The notes beneath the pieces are model-generated. The model was given only the letters and a program-made list of their open reading frames with translations, did no database searches and was not told the origin of the DNA. Both the position numbers and the translations under genes were made by a program. Source: DATGFK01 sp040007395 (lineage in GTDB: Bacteria > Chloroflexota > Anaerolineae > Aggregatilineales > UBA2796). From it: a stretch of DNA of 55,199 nucleotides. Position 1 is the first letter of the stretch. The number at the start of each line of letters is the position of its first letter. The stretch is from the NCBI GenBank assembly GCA_040007395.1, contig JBDTVG010000229.1, positions 1-55,199 of the forward strand, written 5' to 3'. Positions 41,386 through 50,696 of the stretch are shown piece by piece.

Positions 41386-44226
41386 ATGCGCGGCGTTCTT
41401 GTCGCCATTGATTTAGAAACCACTGGACTCGATATGTCCAGTGCCGAGATTATCGAAATTGGCGCAGTCAAATTTCGAGACAATGAAATTATCGACACGT
41501 ATAGTACGCTTGTCGATGCCGAAAGCCCGATCCCTGCCAAAGTCACTGCCATTACCGGAATCCATCAGGAAAATCTGGTGGGTGCGCCCAAACTGCGCGA
41601 TGTGCTATCCAAAGTCAGCGACTTTGTTGGCGATGCAACCATTGTGGGTCAGAACATCGAGTTTGACCTGCACTTCCTGCAAAAGGCAGGCATCCTCACT
41701 TCGCACGCCTCAGTCGATACTTACGAACTCGCTTCGGTGCTGCTGCCGACTACACCCCGCTATAACCTGAATGCGCTCATGCAGGAGTTGAATCTCACGC
41801 CGGACGGTGACTATCATCGGGCGTTGGCAGACGCACAGGCCACCGCCCAAGTCTATATGGCTTTTTGGCATAGGCTGCTAACCAGCGTTCCGCTGGATGT
41901 CTTACAAGAAATTGTCACAGCTTCGCAAGCGCTGCCCTGGAAAGGCGCACCTGTTTTCGCAGATGCACTGCAAATCCGCTTACAGAATTCGAAAAAATCA
42001 AGCAATAGCAAGCCACCTGTCCCTGCAACAGACTCTAACATGGCTCCAATAACTGTACAGCCATCTCTCATTACATCAACAGGCGCGAAAGCTACACCGC
42101 TAGACACAGCGCAGTTGGCAGCACTGCTCGAACCAATGGGCAAGGTGACGCAAGCCATTTCCGATTTCGCCTCGCGTCCAGCACAGACCGAAATGTTAGA
42201 AGCGGTTTCGCAGGCATTCAACGATCAAACGCATCTACTGATCGAAGCGCCGACCGGGACAGGTCGAACATTGGCCTATCTGATACCCGCGCTAACATGG
42301 GCAGTCCAGAATAACGAGCGCGTCGTGATTGCCGTCAACAGCCACAGTTTGCAGGAACAACTCATTGATCGCGAACTACCTTTGATTAAACAGGCGCTTG
42401 GTCTGGACTTTGAAGCGGCGGTACTCAAGCGGCGTTCGAGTTACCTGTGTCCACGCCGCCTCGATGTGCTGCGCCGCCGCCACCCAACCAGCATTGACGA
42501 ACTCCGCGTTTTTGGCAAAGTCAGTGTGTGGCTCAACGAAAACCCGAACGGCATTGACGGCAACTCTAGCGAATTGTCGCTGCGTGGCCCTGCCGAGTAC
42601 AGCGCATGGACTCGCCTAAGTGCCGAGGGCGAAGAATGCACGTTAGGTCGCTGCGAACAGCAGATGCAGGGAACCTGTCCCTTCCACAAGGCGCGACGGG
42701 CAGCGGAAAACGCACACCTTATCGTTGTCAATCAAAATCTGCTCATCGCCGACGCGATCAATATGCCCGCCGAACGACAGGTTTTGCCCGATTATGGGTG
42801 TGTGATTGTGGACGAAGCCCACAACCTCGAAGAAGCCGTCACCGATAGTTTGCACTTCCGGTTAGATCCAGAGTCGATCCGGCGGCAGCTTGCCGATCTG
42901 GGCAGTCTGCATACTGGTTTGCTGGGCGATATTATCGGTAGCACACAGCCCGTTTTGATCCCTAAGCATTTTGACCAGATCGCAGCCTACACGAAAATCA
43001 TTGCCGAAACCATCACCAAGATGCACCACCACATCAATACCCTGTTCGCCGATCTGCGGGCGTTTCTGGAAACGGTGCAAAACCTAAAGGGTAGCGAATA
43101 TCTGATTCAGGTGCGTCTGACCGATGCCTTCCGCAATAAGCCAGCCTTCAGTCAGGTCAAAGCAGCATGGACGATTCTGAAAGACTTTATCGATGGGATT
43201 GCCCAAGCAATCAGCTATCTCTCGAAAGCTCTAACACAGCTTCGCGAACGCTATGAAATGCCCCATATCGACGATCTGCTATACGGCACACAGGCCACCG
43301 CCCGCCATCTCGCCTTGCTGGATAAACAGTTGAACGCTTTTGTTGTTGAGCCAGATGATAACGCCGTTTACTGGATGGAGATGAGCGCCGATCTCGACTT
43401 TCTCTCAGTACACGGCGCACCGCTCAATGCGGGGCCGCTGGTGAAAAAGACATTGTGGGAAGCCAAAAAGACTGTCGTGATGACCGGATCAACCTTGCGG
43501 GCGAGTGCCAGCTTTGAGTTTATCCGGCAGCGTCTCAATGCTCAGAATGTCAAAGAAGTCGCGTTGGCAAACGCCCGCGATTACGAGCAGTCAATCCTGC
43601 TCTATTTGCCCAGCGATATGCCAGAGCCTCAGGAGCGTAACCGCTATCAGCAGTTTGTGGAGCGCGGTATTATCGAATTGGCGGCAGCAACCGAGGGTCG
43701 GCTGCTAGCGTTATTCACAGGTTATACGGCACTACGACAATCTGCCCCGAATATTACGGCGCGGTTGGCGCTGGGTAATATTGCAGTCTTTGATCAGTCT
43801 GATGGCACGAGTCGCCAGAGTTTGCTGGAAGGCTTCAAGAACACCAAACGCTCGGTGCTGCTTGGCACGCGCAATCTGTGGGAAGAAGCCGATCTGCCGA
43901 CTGACGACCTCTCTGCGCTGGTCATCGTGCGACTGCCGTTCGCTGTACCATCTGATCCGTTGTATGCGGCACGCGGGGAGCAGTATGAAAACTCGTTCAA
44001 CCAGTACACCGTGCCTGACGCGATCCTGCGCTTTCGTCAGGGCTTCGACCAACTGCTGCGTACTCATGCCAAGCGCGGTGTCGCCGCGATCTTCGATAAG
44101 CGCATGATCAGCAAAGAATATGGTCAGTCGTTTCTGGAAAGCCTGCCCGCCTGTACGGTGCTTCGTGCGCCGATGGCGGATCTTGGTGCAACCGCCAAAG
44201 AATGGCTAAATGGGTCATTACCATAA
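41386..44226 (+). CDS. dinG: DinG-type DNA helicase fused to a DEDDh exonuclease, Walker A Lys replaced by Arg
   Basis: 946 residues. N-terminal DEDDh 3'-5' exonuclease (1-170): AIDLETTGLD (Asp9, Glu11), GQNIEFDLHFL and YHRALADA (His144, Asp149), all catalytic positions intact. The XPD/DinG-like helicase (about 260-946) has DEAH-box VIVDEAHNLEE (Asp476) and four candidate Fe-S cysteines: Cys355, Cys418, Cys423, Cys431. Walker A reads EAPTGTGRTLAYL: Arg294 replaces the Lys that coordinates ATP phosphates, which should weaken or abolish ATP hydrolysis. The family unwinds DNA in repair; this copy may act mainly as a nuclease. Function otherwise confidently assigned. Confidence 0.93.
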   Translation: MRGVLVAIDLETTGLDMSSAEIIEIGAVKFRDNEIIDTYSTLVDAESPIPAKVTAITGIHQENLVGAPKLRDVLSKVSDFVGDATIVGQNIEFDLHFLQKAGILTSHASVDTYELASVLLPTTPRYNLNALMQELNLTPDGDYHRALADAQATAQVYMAFWHRLLTSVPLDVLQEIVTASQALPWKGAPVFADALQIRLQNSKKSSNSKPPVPATDSNMAPITVQPSLITSTGAKATPLDTAQLAALLEPMGKVTQAISDFASRPAQTEMLEAVSQAFNDQTHLLIEAPTGTGRTLAYLIPALTWAVQNNERVVIAVNSHSLQEQLIDRELPLIKQALGLDFEAAVLKRRSSYLCPRRLDVLRRRHPTSIDELRVFGKVSVWLNENPNGIDGNSSELSLRGPAEYSAWTRLSAEGEECTLGRCEQQMQGTCPFHKARRAAENAHLIVVNQNLLIADAINMPAERQVLPDYGCVIVDEAHNLEEAVTDSLHFRLDPESIRRQLADLGSLHTGLLGDIIGSTQPVLIPKHFDQIAAYTKIIAETITKMHHHINTLFADLRAFLETVQNLKGSEYLIQVRLTDAFRNKPAFSQVKAAWTILKDFIDGIAQAISYLSKALTQLRERYEMPHIDDLLYGTQATARHLALLDKQLNAFVVEPDDNAVYWMEMSADLDFLSVHGAPLNAGPLVKKTLWEAKKTVVMTGSTLRASASFEFIRQRLNAQNVKEVALANARDYEQSILLYLPSDMPEPQERNRYQQFVERGIIELAAATEGRLLALFTGYTALRQSAPNITARLALGNIAVFDQSDGTSRQSLLEGFKNTKRSVLLGTRNLWEEADLPTDDLSALVIVRLPFAVPSDPLYAARGEQYENSFNQYTVPDAILRFRQGFDQLLRTHAKRGVAAIFDKRMISKEYGQSFLESLPACTVLRAPMADLGATAKEWLNGSLP

Positions 44227-44245
44227 GTTCGGATGAGGCTTGTCA

Positions 44246-44530
44246 GTGAACGAGAAATTTTTAGGCATACCCCTCTTTATCTGGAGTGCGCTTTGTTTGG
44301 GTGTTGCTATAATTTTCATATTCGTGTGGCCTAGCCAAAAGGCGGTCAATGCGATTGGGCTACGTTACCTTATTTTGCGATGGGGTCATTCCCTTGTCTG
44401 GTTGCTACTCGCCCTTTTCTGTTTTGTGCGAGGAAGCAATCTCTTTGGTGCTCCAAATAAAGCAAATATCATTGCGCTGTTGGCGCTACCGACGTATCTC
44501 ATTTATCTGTTTACCATCATTACAGCCTGA
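44246..44530 (+). CDS. Small membrane protein, unknown
   Basis: 94 residues from GTG 44246, which has ATGAGG seven bases upstream; TTG 44240 is also in frame. Three hydrophobic segments: GIPLFIWSALCLGVAIIFIFVW, GHSLVWLLLALFCFV, IIALLALPTYLIYLFTII. No recognised family. It follows dinG by 19 bp and may be co-transcribed with it, but no shared function is implied. Confidence 0.55.
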   Translation: MNEKFLGIPLFIWSALCLGVAIIFIFVWPSQKAVNAIGLRYLILRWGHSLVWLLLALFCFVRGSNLFGAPNKANIIALLALPTYLIYLFTIITA

Positions 44531-44597
44531 AAGATTGTGTGGGCTGAGAACCTGTCCGGTGATTGTCGATACAGTCGATACAAATTTGGTGTAAGCC

Positions 44598-45458
44598 ATG
44601 CTTCATGTTGGATGTGCAGTTTGGGCCTACGACGGGTGGGCGAATTCGTTCTTCCCGTCAGGTACGCCCAAAGACGAACGCTTAAAATCCTATGCGCGGC
44701 GGTTGACTGCCGTTGAATGTAATAGCACTTTCTATGCAGTTCCGGGTTTGCCCACCATTAAACATTGGGCGGAACAAACGCCGGAAACTTTCCGGTTCAG
44801 CCCCAAGTTTCCGAAGGCGATCACGCATACCGCGCAGCTTAAGAATGTCGCGGCGCAGACGGCTTCGTTTATCGGCGTGATGCGCGTTCTTGGATCGCGC
44901 TTGGGGCCGTTGATGCTGCAACTGCCGCCAAGTTTTGGGCCATCGCGTTTGCCAGTGCTGCGCGAGTATCTGGAAAGCCTGCCCAAAGACCTCCAAATTG
45001 CCGTCGAGATCCGCCACCCCGACTGGTTTACTGACGACAATGGCGCAAAGCTCAACGAGGTACTAATCGCGAATCACGCGGCGCGGGTCGTGTTCGATGT
45101 GCGACCCGCCCACAGCAGCGAATCACCAGACGCGGACAAAGCCAAAGAGCGCAAACCAGACGTGCCACTGGTTGTCGAAGCGCTCCAGCCGTTTGTCGTA
45201 ATCCGCTACATTAGCAGCCCCGTTATAGAGGAAAATGACCCCTATCTAAACGAATGGGTTCCACGTATTGCCGCATGGCTCAAAGAGGATCGTGAGGTAT
45301 ACTTTTATGCACACTGTCCTGTGGAAGATCCATCACCGTTCATCGCCCGCGACTTATATCAGCGGGTAAGTACTGCCATCGATCTGCCACCGCTAGCGTG
45401 GGATCTAATCGAAAAGCCGCCCTCGTATACCGACCTAACCCAACTATCGCTATTTTAA
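44598..45458 (+). CDS. DUF72 (YecE-family) protein
   Basis: 286 residues. LHVGCAVWAYDGWANSFFP, TAVECNSTFYAVPGLPTIKHWAEQTPETFRFSPKFPKAIT and VRPAHSSE are the DUF72 signatures; the fold is a TIM barrel. The biochemical role is unknown. Length is normal for the family. The ATG has only a weak ribosome-binding site (GGTGTAAG). Confidence 0.85.
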   Translation: MLHVGCAVWAYDGWANSFFPSGTPKDERLKSYARRLTAVECNSTFYAVPGLPTIKHWAEQTPETFRFSPKFPKAITHTAQLKNVAAQTASFIGVMRVLGSRLGPLMLQLPPSFGPSRLPVLREYLESLPKDLQIAVEIRHPDWFTDDNGAKLNEVLIANHAARVVFDVRPAHSSESPDADKAKERKPDVPLVVEALQPFVVIRYISSPVIEENDPYLNEWVPRIAAWLKEDREVYFYAHCPVEDPSPFIARDLYQRVSTAIDLPPLAWDLIEKPPSYTDLTQLSLF

Positions 45459-45502
45459 TGCTGCTCTGACAGCTAAGTTGCCGAATAATCAAAGGAGCCT
45501 CT

Positions 45503-46240
45503 GTGAATTCCTTACCCGATTATGCCTCGTCAACGTTGTCACGCCTGCTCACTGGCTTGGCAGCAGGAGCCGATCAAAAACTATTCTCTGTCGATAGTTG
45601 GGCTAACCGTCTTGGTGACGATCCCGGCGCTCGACCCTTCGTTGCTCAGATGCGCGAGGAATGGTGCCCGATCACGATCCCCAATGAGTTTTGCCAGCAA
45701 ATGATGGACACGGCGCGGAATGCCTTGAGTTGGCACGCAGGCTGGCCTAATCTATGGGCGCACACGCTGCGGGTTACGGGAACACTGTTGGCGCTTGCCC
45801 CGGAAGCATCTGTTGATTTAGATCACGCCTTTATGATTGGTATCTTTCACGACATCGGCAAGCTGAACGAGATCGCCTACGGCGACAGTCACGAGGCGAT
45901 TGGCGCACGGATGGCCCGCCGTGTGTTGACCGACCATTACTCGCCTACTGTTGTCACGCTCATCAGCAACGTAATTGGCAAAAAAGCGAGTAGTGCTAAC
46001 CCCTATACGCAACTGTTGTATGACGCGGACAAACTCGACAAGATCGGCGCGACAGGGATTGCACGGCGTATGTCGCTTGAAGCAGATATACAGAATGTCC
46101 GTTATACACTCCAACGGGTTCAGGACGACGCGATTGACTTTCCGGCGATGCACTTCCCGACTTCGACCAAACTCAGCGCCTCGAAGCTCGAATTTACCGA
46201 AGCGTTCTTCGATCTCAGCCGCTTTGCCGAGGAAGTGTAG
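45503..46240 (+). CDS. HD-domain phosphohydrolase-like protein
   Basis: 245 residues; GTG start with AAAGGAG seven bases before. The HD motif is AHTLRV, then FHDIGKLNEIAYGDSHEAIGARMARRVL and YDADKLDKIGA: the His-His/Asp-Asp metal pattern of HD hydrolases. It is likely a metal-dependent phosphohydrolase acting on a nucleotide or other phosphoester; the substrate is not predictable. 43 bp after the DUF72 gene, possibly one operon. Confidence 0.75.
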   Translation: MNSLPDYASSTLSRLLTGLAAGADQKLFSVDSWANRLGDDPGARPFVAQMREEWCPITIPNEFCQQMMDTARNALSWHAGWPNLWAHTLRVTGTLLALAPEASVDLDHAFMIGIFHDIGKLNEIAYGDSHEAIGARMARRVLTDHYSPTVVTLISNVIGKKASSANPYTQLLYDADKLDKIGATGIARRMSLEADIQNVRYTLQRVQDDAIDFPAMHFPTSTKLSASKLEFTEAFFDLSRFAEEV

Positions 46241-46282
46241 ATTACACACTTCCTCTCGATAGTATCAAATCGGGTTTTTGTG

Positions 46283-47401
46283 CTACGGCTTAGATGTGGG
46301 GCGCATTTCTGGGCAGCCCCAGAACGTATACGTATCGACGTATTTGTTGAGATCGACCACATTTGATACGTTAGGCGCGGTGTCGTCAGGGATAAAGGTT
46401 GGGTCAACTATCATCTGGTTAGGCGACATCTGCGCCCGCAGCCGCGTAACATAAGCGGCCTTTTGCAGTAACCCGGCAACTACTGGATCGAGTTTGCCGT
46501 CCCCGGTCAGTTCAGGGGCGGCAAGCAATGTCGCGCTAGGCTGCGCATATTCGGTCAGAAAAGCCTGTCCATTGTATTCGTTTTGCATCGCTTTTTGCTC
46601 GGTACGATAGCTCACCAGCGAGGTATACAGAGTACCGTTTTCCTGTACAGGCTGGAAGCCTGCCTTCATCCGGCTAAAGTCAATGGTCGGATGTGCGTAG
46701 TTCTGCGGCACATATTGGGTTTCACCGAGAATCCAGACGAGCACCTGCATATCCTCGACAGCGGCGACAGCCGTCAGGCGCAGCGGGATCATTGGATGGA
46801 CGGCCTGATAGGTCATAACGACTGGCTTTATCTCATTGACGTTCGCGCCACGCTTGAGCTTCATTGCCAGAAAATACAAGCCTTCTTTGACATACTGGAT
46901 CACAAGGGGTTCCATCTCCTTGGTGATACGGTAGCCATTGTCGCGCAGCCATGCGATCATGTCGTCGGTGCGCTCGTTCTTGATAATCGCATAATCGTAA
47001 GGGCCAACCTGTCCGGTTTGCAGAAAGCCACCCCCGCCGCCAGTAGGTGCATCGGCAACCGCCATCATCGGACGTGGGCAGGGATCTTGCGGGGTGATAA
47101 ATTGCAGATTGGTCGCCGCGCCAAATGCGTCCAGCGATTTGGTCTCCGCTACATCGAGTTTGGGCGGCGATGGCACAGGCACGACCCAGCTAAATTCGCT
47201 GGACTCACCTGTATAACTGATGCCAACGACAGCAGTAATTGTGCCATTCGACTTTTTAACGGAAAAGATAATCCGTTCTGCGGTCTGGTCAATTGGCTTG
47301 GTGGTACAGAAGAATCCACCACAGGCAAGCGCTTCCAGACGTGAGGAGCCTAGCAGCAGTACGACAGTCACGAGGGCTAATACGACTCTTTTTAACCGCA
47401 T
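46283..47401 (-). CDS. DUF2330 secreted protein
   Basis: 372 residues, ATG with GAGGTG close upstream. A signal peptide ends near LEALA; then CGGFFCTT, the cysteine-containing start of DUF2330 proteins, followed by AERIIFSVKKSNGTITAVVGISYTGES and FSWVVPVPSPPKLDVAE. DUF2330 proteins are extracytoplasmic and of unknown role. Convergent to the HD-domain gene, 42 bp apart. Confidence 0.85.
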   Translation of the reverse strand: MRLKRVVLALVTVVLLLGSSRLEALACGGFFCTTKPIDQTAERIIFSVKKSNGTITAVVGISYTGESSEFSWVVPVPSPPKLDVAETKSLDAFGAATNLQFITPQDPCPRPMMAVADAPTGGGGGFLQTGQVGPYDYAIIKNERTDDMIAWLRDNGYRITKEMEPLVIQYVKEGLYFLAMKLKRGANVNEIKPVVMTYQAVHPMIPLRLTAVAAVEDMQVLVWILGETQYVPQNYAHPTIDFSRMKAGFQPVQENGTLYTSLVSYRTEQKAMQNEYNGQAFLTEYAQPSATLLAAPELTGDGKLDPVVAGLLQKAAYVTRLRAQMSPNQMIVDPTFIPDDTAPNVSNVVDLNKYVDTYTFWGCPEMRPTSKP

Positions 47402-47596
47402 ATTGATTCACCTCAAAGCATAATAGGCGACATTCTCTTGACGGAATTGTACGTCAGAAAGTTCCCAGCGTCGGGTTATTCACTTTACCCATAGATAGGT
47501 GGAGATTTGTAGGGTAAAGGACTTGCTCTTTTCCGTGCACGCTGGTAAAACAAGCGTACCGTACTGTTACTGAGTCGCGGTGTTCAAAAAAATATT

Positions 47597-48238
47597 ATGA
47601 CAGAACTAATGTTGGTTGGTTTAGTGGTCGCCGTTATTCTGGCGGTTGTGTTAAGCCATCGCCGTCAGATCACGTGGTCCGGCAACTTGCGCCGTCTACA
47701 CGCTGGTGTCTCGCACCGTGCCGAATGGATGGCCCCAGATGAGATCGTGCGTGGTGTCGAACTGGATTACCTTGCGGCGCAGCGTTGGCACGCCGAAGCC
47801 TTGTTGGAAGGGTATTTGCGCCTGCTGGGCGAAGCCCCACGCTATCTCACAGGCAGCTATCTCAAACGCCAGCAAAAGATTATTGGGATGCAGCAGCATT
47901 CGGTCAAGTGTGGGGTGCATTTTGTCGGCGTGCTGCACGCGAACCATGAGGTTCGCGCCCGTCGCTTTGCTGACGATGGCTTAAGCTGTTATCTGATAGA
48001 TTATCAAACCTCACGTCATATTCTCACCTATCAATACGGTCAGGTCAAGCTAGTCAACACTCAGTATCTCGAACCGGGCGCGTATGTCTACCGCATGGTT
48101 TACGAACGTGCCGCCAAACGCTGGAAGATCGAAGACCTGATCCAGCAAGTGCCGCGTGGCTGGGAACAAAAAGTGCTGTCGGATACTGAGATTCGGCTTG
48201 ATGAGTCACTGCCCATTGCCGCCGGACGTGATACTTAA
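47597..48238 (+). CDS. Membrane-anchored protein of unknown function
   Basis: 213 residues. One N-terminal membrane segment (MLVGLVVAVILAVVLS). The C-terminal half has strands ending VYRMVYERAAKRWKIEDLIQQVPRGWEQKV, similar in style to NTF2/SnoaL-like folds where a strand pair flanks a W-K-I core, but I would not name a family. No ribosome-binding site is visible before the ATG. Nothing in the context suggests a partner. Confidence 0.55.
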   Translation: MTELMLVGLVVAVILAVVLSHRRQITWSGNLRRLHAGVSHRAEWMAPDEIVRGVELDYLAAQRWHAEALLEGYLRLLGEAPRYLTGSYLKRQQKIIGMQQHSVKCGVHFVGVLHANHEVRARRFADDGLSCYLIDYQTSRHILTYQYGQVKLVNTQYLEPGAYVYRMVYERAAKRWKIEDLIQQVPRGWEQKVLSDTEIRLDESLPIAAGRDT

Positions 48239-48366
48239 CCGCCCCAGTAATCCATAAACAAGTCCGTTGATTCGATTTTTGCGAGAGTCAGTCGATTTAC
48301 TGCCTCATCGCATTCTGGGGTATGATCCTCAATTAGCTTCGGATTCAGCGGAAATCAGGGAACGCA

Positions 48367-49413
48367 TTGAGCAATCTACCTATCTCCTCGACCTCGGCGG
48401 CTGCAAAAGGCGAGTCTATCTTTGTGACGGGCGGCACTGGCTTTCTGGGGCGCAGTTTACTCCCGCTGCTCATCGAACAGGGCTATCAGGTGCGGGCTTT
48501 GACTCGCCATCCGGCAGAACACCTATGGTTACAAACGCTGGGTGTTGAAACGATTGAAGGCGACGTACTAGACGCGGAACTGATTCGCTGTGCAGTGCAG
48601 GGTTGCCGCTATGTCGTTCATGCTGCCGGACGCTTTAGCTTCTGGGGCAAGCGTGAGCAGTTCGAGCAGACCAACGTCGAGGGATCGGCAAACGTGATGC
48701 GGGCTGCTACCGAAGCCGGAGTCGAGAAGTTTATTCATATCTCGACGGTGGTTGTCGTCGGCGAACCCTTGCCAGATCGGATCGTGGACGAAACGCATCC
48801 GACCCACCCGACTGATCCTTACCAACGCAGCAAATACGCCGCCGAACAATTGGCGCTCAAGCATTACCATGATTTTGGTTTACCTGTCGTAGTGCTGCGC
48901 CCCGGCGCATTCTACGGCCCCTATGGACGCTATGCCTTCAATCGCCTGTTCTTTGAAGATCCGCTGAAAGGCTTACTCCTACAGATCAATGGCGGGAGCT
49001 ATGTAACCTTTCCCGTGTATATTGGGGATGTCGCTAGCAGCATCCTCTCGGCGCTGCACAAGGGTAAACCGGGCGAAGTATATAATATCTGCGGCGAGAC
49101 GCTCACCCATGAGCAGGCTAACCTTATCATCAGCGACGAGGCCGGGATCACCCATTTTCGCGTCAATATTCCGGGCTGGAGCATGATCGCTCTGGCACAT
49201 CTGTGGACAGCCCTCAGCGAATATACAGGCGTTGAACCCTACTATCCGTTGAACTTGCGATCCTATGTTTTTAACAACTGGCGGGTCAGTAGTGAAAAAG
49301 CCTGTCAGCAGTTAGACTTTAACCCGCTGCCGTTTCGCGAAGGGGCACGGCGCACCTTGCAGTGGTATCGTGAGTCGGGGATCTTTCCCAAAAAGATAAA
49401 AGGCAAAGGTTAA
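48367..49413 (+). CDS. Extended SDR / NAD-dependent epimerase-dehydratase
   Basis: 348 residues; TTG start with AGGGA upstream. The Rossmann motif is FVTGGTGFLGRSLLPLL (GxxGxxG), then EGDVLDAE, VVHAAGRFSFWG, the catalytic HIST serine region, and the Tyr-Lys pair YQRSKYAAEQ. Downstream, VLRPGAFYGPYG and VYNICGE are typical of sugar-nucleotide or sterol-type epimerases/reductases. Substrate unknown. A TATGAT box about 40 bp upstream may be its promoter. Confidence 0.87.
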   Translation: MSNLPISSTSAAAKGESIFVTGGTGFLGRSLLPLLIEQGYQVRALTRHPAEHLWLQTLGVETIEGDVLDAELIRCAVQGCRYVVHAAGRFSFWGKREQFEQTNVEGSANVMRAATEAGVEKFIHISTVVVVGEPLPDRIVDETHPTHPTDPYQRSKYAAEQLALKHYHDFGLPVVVLRPGAFYGPYGRYAFNRLFFEDPLKGLLLQINGGSYVTFPVYIGDVASSILSALHKGKPGEVYNICGETLTHEQANLIISDEAGITHFRVNIPGWSMIALAHLWTALSEYTGVEPYYPLNLRSYVFNNWRVSSEKACQQLDFNPLPFREGARRTLQWYRESGIFPKKIKGKG

Positions 49414-49435
49414 CCGATCTAATGGAGCAACTCTT

Positions 49436-50536
49436 TTGGCAGATCGTATCCTGACACTGCGTGAACTAAACCGGGCGACTCTGGCTCGCCAACTGCTATT
49501 AGATCGTGTTTCGCTGCCCATTCCGGCGGTAGTCGAACGCTTAGTGGGCTTGCAAGCACAAATGGCTTCGCCGCCGTATATCGGGTTGTGGACACGTATA
49601 CGTGACTTCCACCGAGACGACCTTGCCCGTCTCATCGAGGATCGAATTGTCATCAAGCCCACATGGATACGCGGTACGTTGCATCTTGTTACCGCCGAAG
49701 ATTATCTGCTCCTGCGAACCACACTTCACGCTGTAATGGCAGGTGCTTCGGAAACTATTGCCAAACGGCGCGGGGCAGATCTCGAAACCGAAACGGTTAT
49801 CGTGGCGGCACAGCGTTATATCGCCGAACAGCCGCGCACCTTCACCGAGATCAGCACAATGTTGTCCGAACTCATGCCAGATCGTGATGTTGGTGCGATG
49901 CGCTACACAGTGCGGATGCACATCCCGCTAGTTCAAGTGCCGATCAGCAGTGGGTGGAGTTACCCCGGCAACCCTCAATTCACCCTTGCCGAGACATGGC
50001 TTGGCAAGCCGATCTCTACCGAAGACCATTTTCGAACCCTTGTTTTTCGCTATCTGGCAGCGTTCGGCCCCGCCTCGGTGACGGATATACAAACGTGGTC
50101 GGGCTTGGGCAAATTGAAAGCCGCGATTGATAAGCTAAAACCAGATCTGATTACCTATCGAGATGAACAAGGCCGCGAACTGCTTGACCTGCCCGATCTC
50201 CCGCTGCCTGCCGCCGATACCCCCGCGCCGGAACGTTTTCTGCCAGAATTCGATAACTTGCTGCTCTCACACAGCAAACGCACCCGCGTGATCGCCGACG
50301 TTTATCGCTCGAAGGTGTATTTGCCCGGTTTGCGCGTCGCCGCCACTTTCCTCATTGACGGCTTTGTCGCAGGCGTGTGGAAGATCGAGAAAGCAAAAAG
50401 TACCGCCGCCCTCGTGATCGAGCCGTTTGAACCGCTTACGCCGCAAAATCGTAAGGCATTGACCGACGAAGCAGAGCAACTAATCCGCTTTGTGGAGGCC
50501 AGCGCGAAATCCTTCGAAATACGCTTTGTGGATTAA
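49436..50536 (+). CDS. AlkZ/YcaQ-like winged-helix protein (HTH_42), possible DNA glycosylase
   Basis: 366 residues. TTG start with GGAG eight bases upstream. The N-terminal LVGLQAQMASPPYIGLW resembles the QxQ active-site stretch of AlkZ, the enzyme that removes crosslinks and bulky adducts from DNA; RGTLHLVTAEDYLLL is also a family feature. The winged helix is at about 195-245 (FGPASVTDIQTWSGLGKLKAAI). The C-terminal FDNLLLSHSKRTRVIADVYRSKVY and GVWKIEKAK match HTH_42 proteins. Domain call is sure; glycosylase activity is inferred. Confidence 0.8.
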   Translation: MADRILTLRELNRATLARQLLLDRVSLPIPAVVERLVGLQAQMASPPYIGLWTRIRDFHRDDLARLIEDRIVIKPTWIRGTLHLVTAEDYLLLRTTLHAVMAGASETIAKRRGADLETETVIVAAQRYIAEQPRTFTEISTMLSELMPDRDVGAMRYTVRMHIPLVQVPISSGWSYPGNPQFTLAETWLGKPISTEDHFRTLVFRYLAAFGPASVTDIQTWSGLGKLKAAIDKLKPDLITYRDEQGRELLDLPDLPLPAADTPAPERFLPEFDNLLLSHSKRTRVIADVYRSKVYLPGLRVAATFLIDGFVAGVWKIEKAKSTAALVIEPFEPLTPQNRKALTDEAEQLIRFVEASAKSFEIRFVD

Positions 50537-50696
50537 TTGATGTTAAATCAACAAAGTTAATGAGTTGGAACGTTTCTGAAATATCTCCCAACTATCGATA
50601 TAGCCACACTTAGTGTTATCATAAATCCTACACATCGTCGCGCATTAACTGGGCGATTATCTCAACCATCGATTCTACTGAGGACAACGACTTCGA

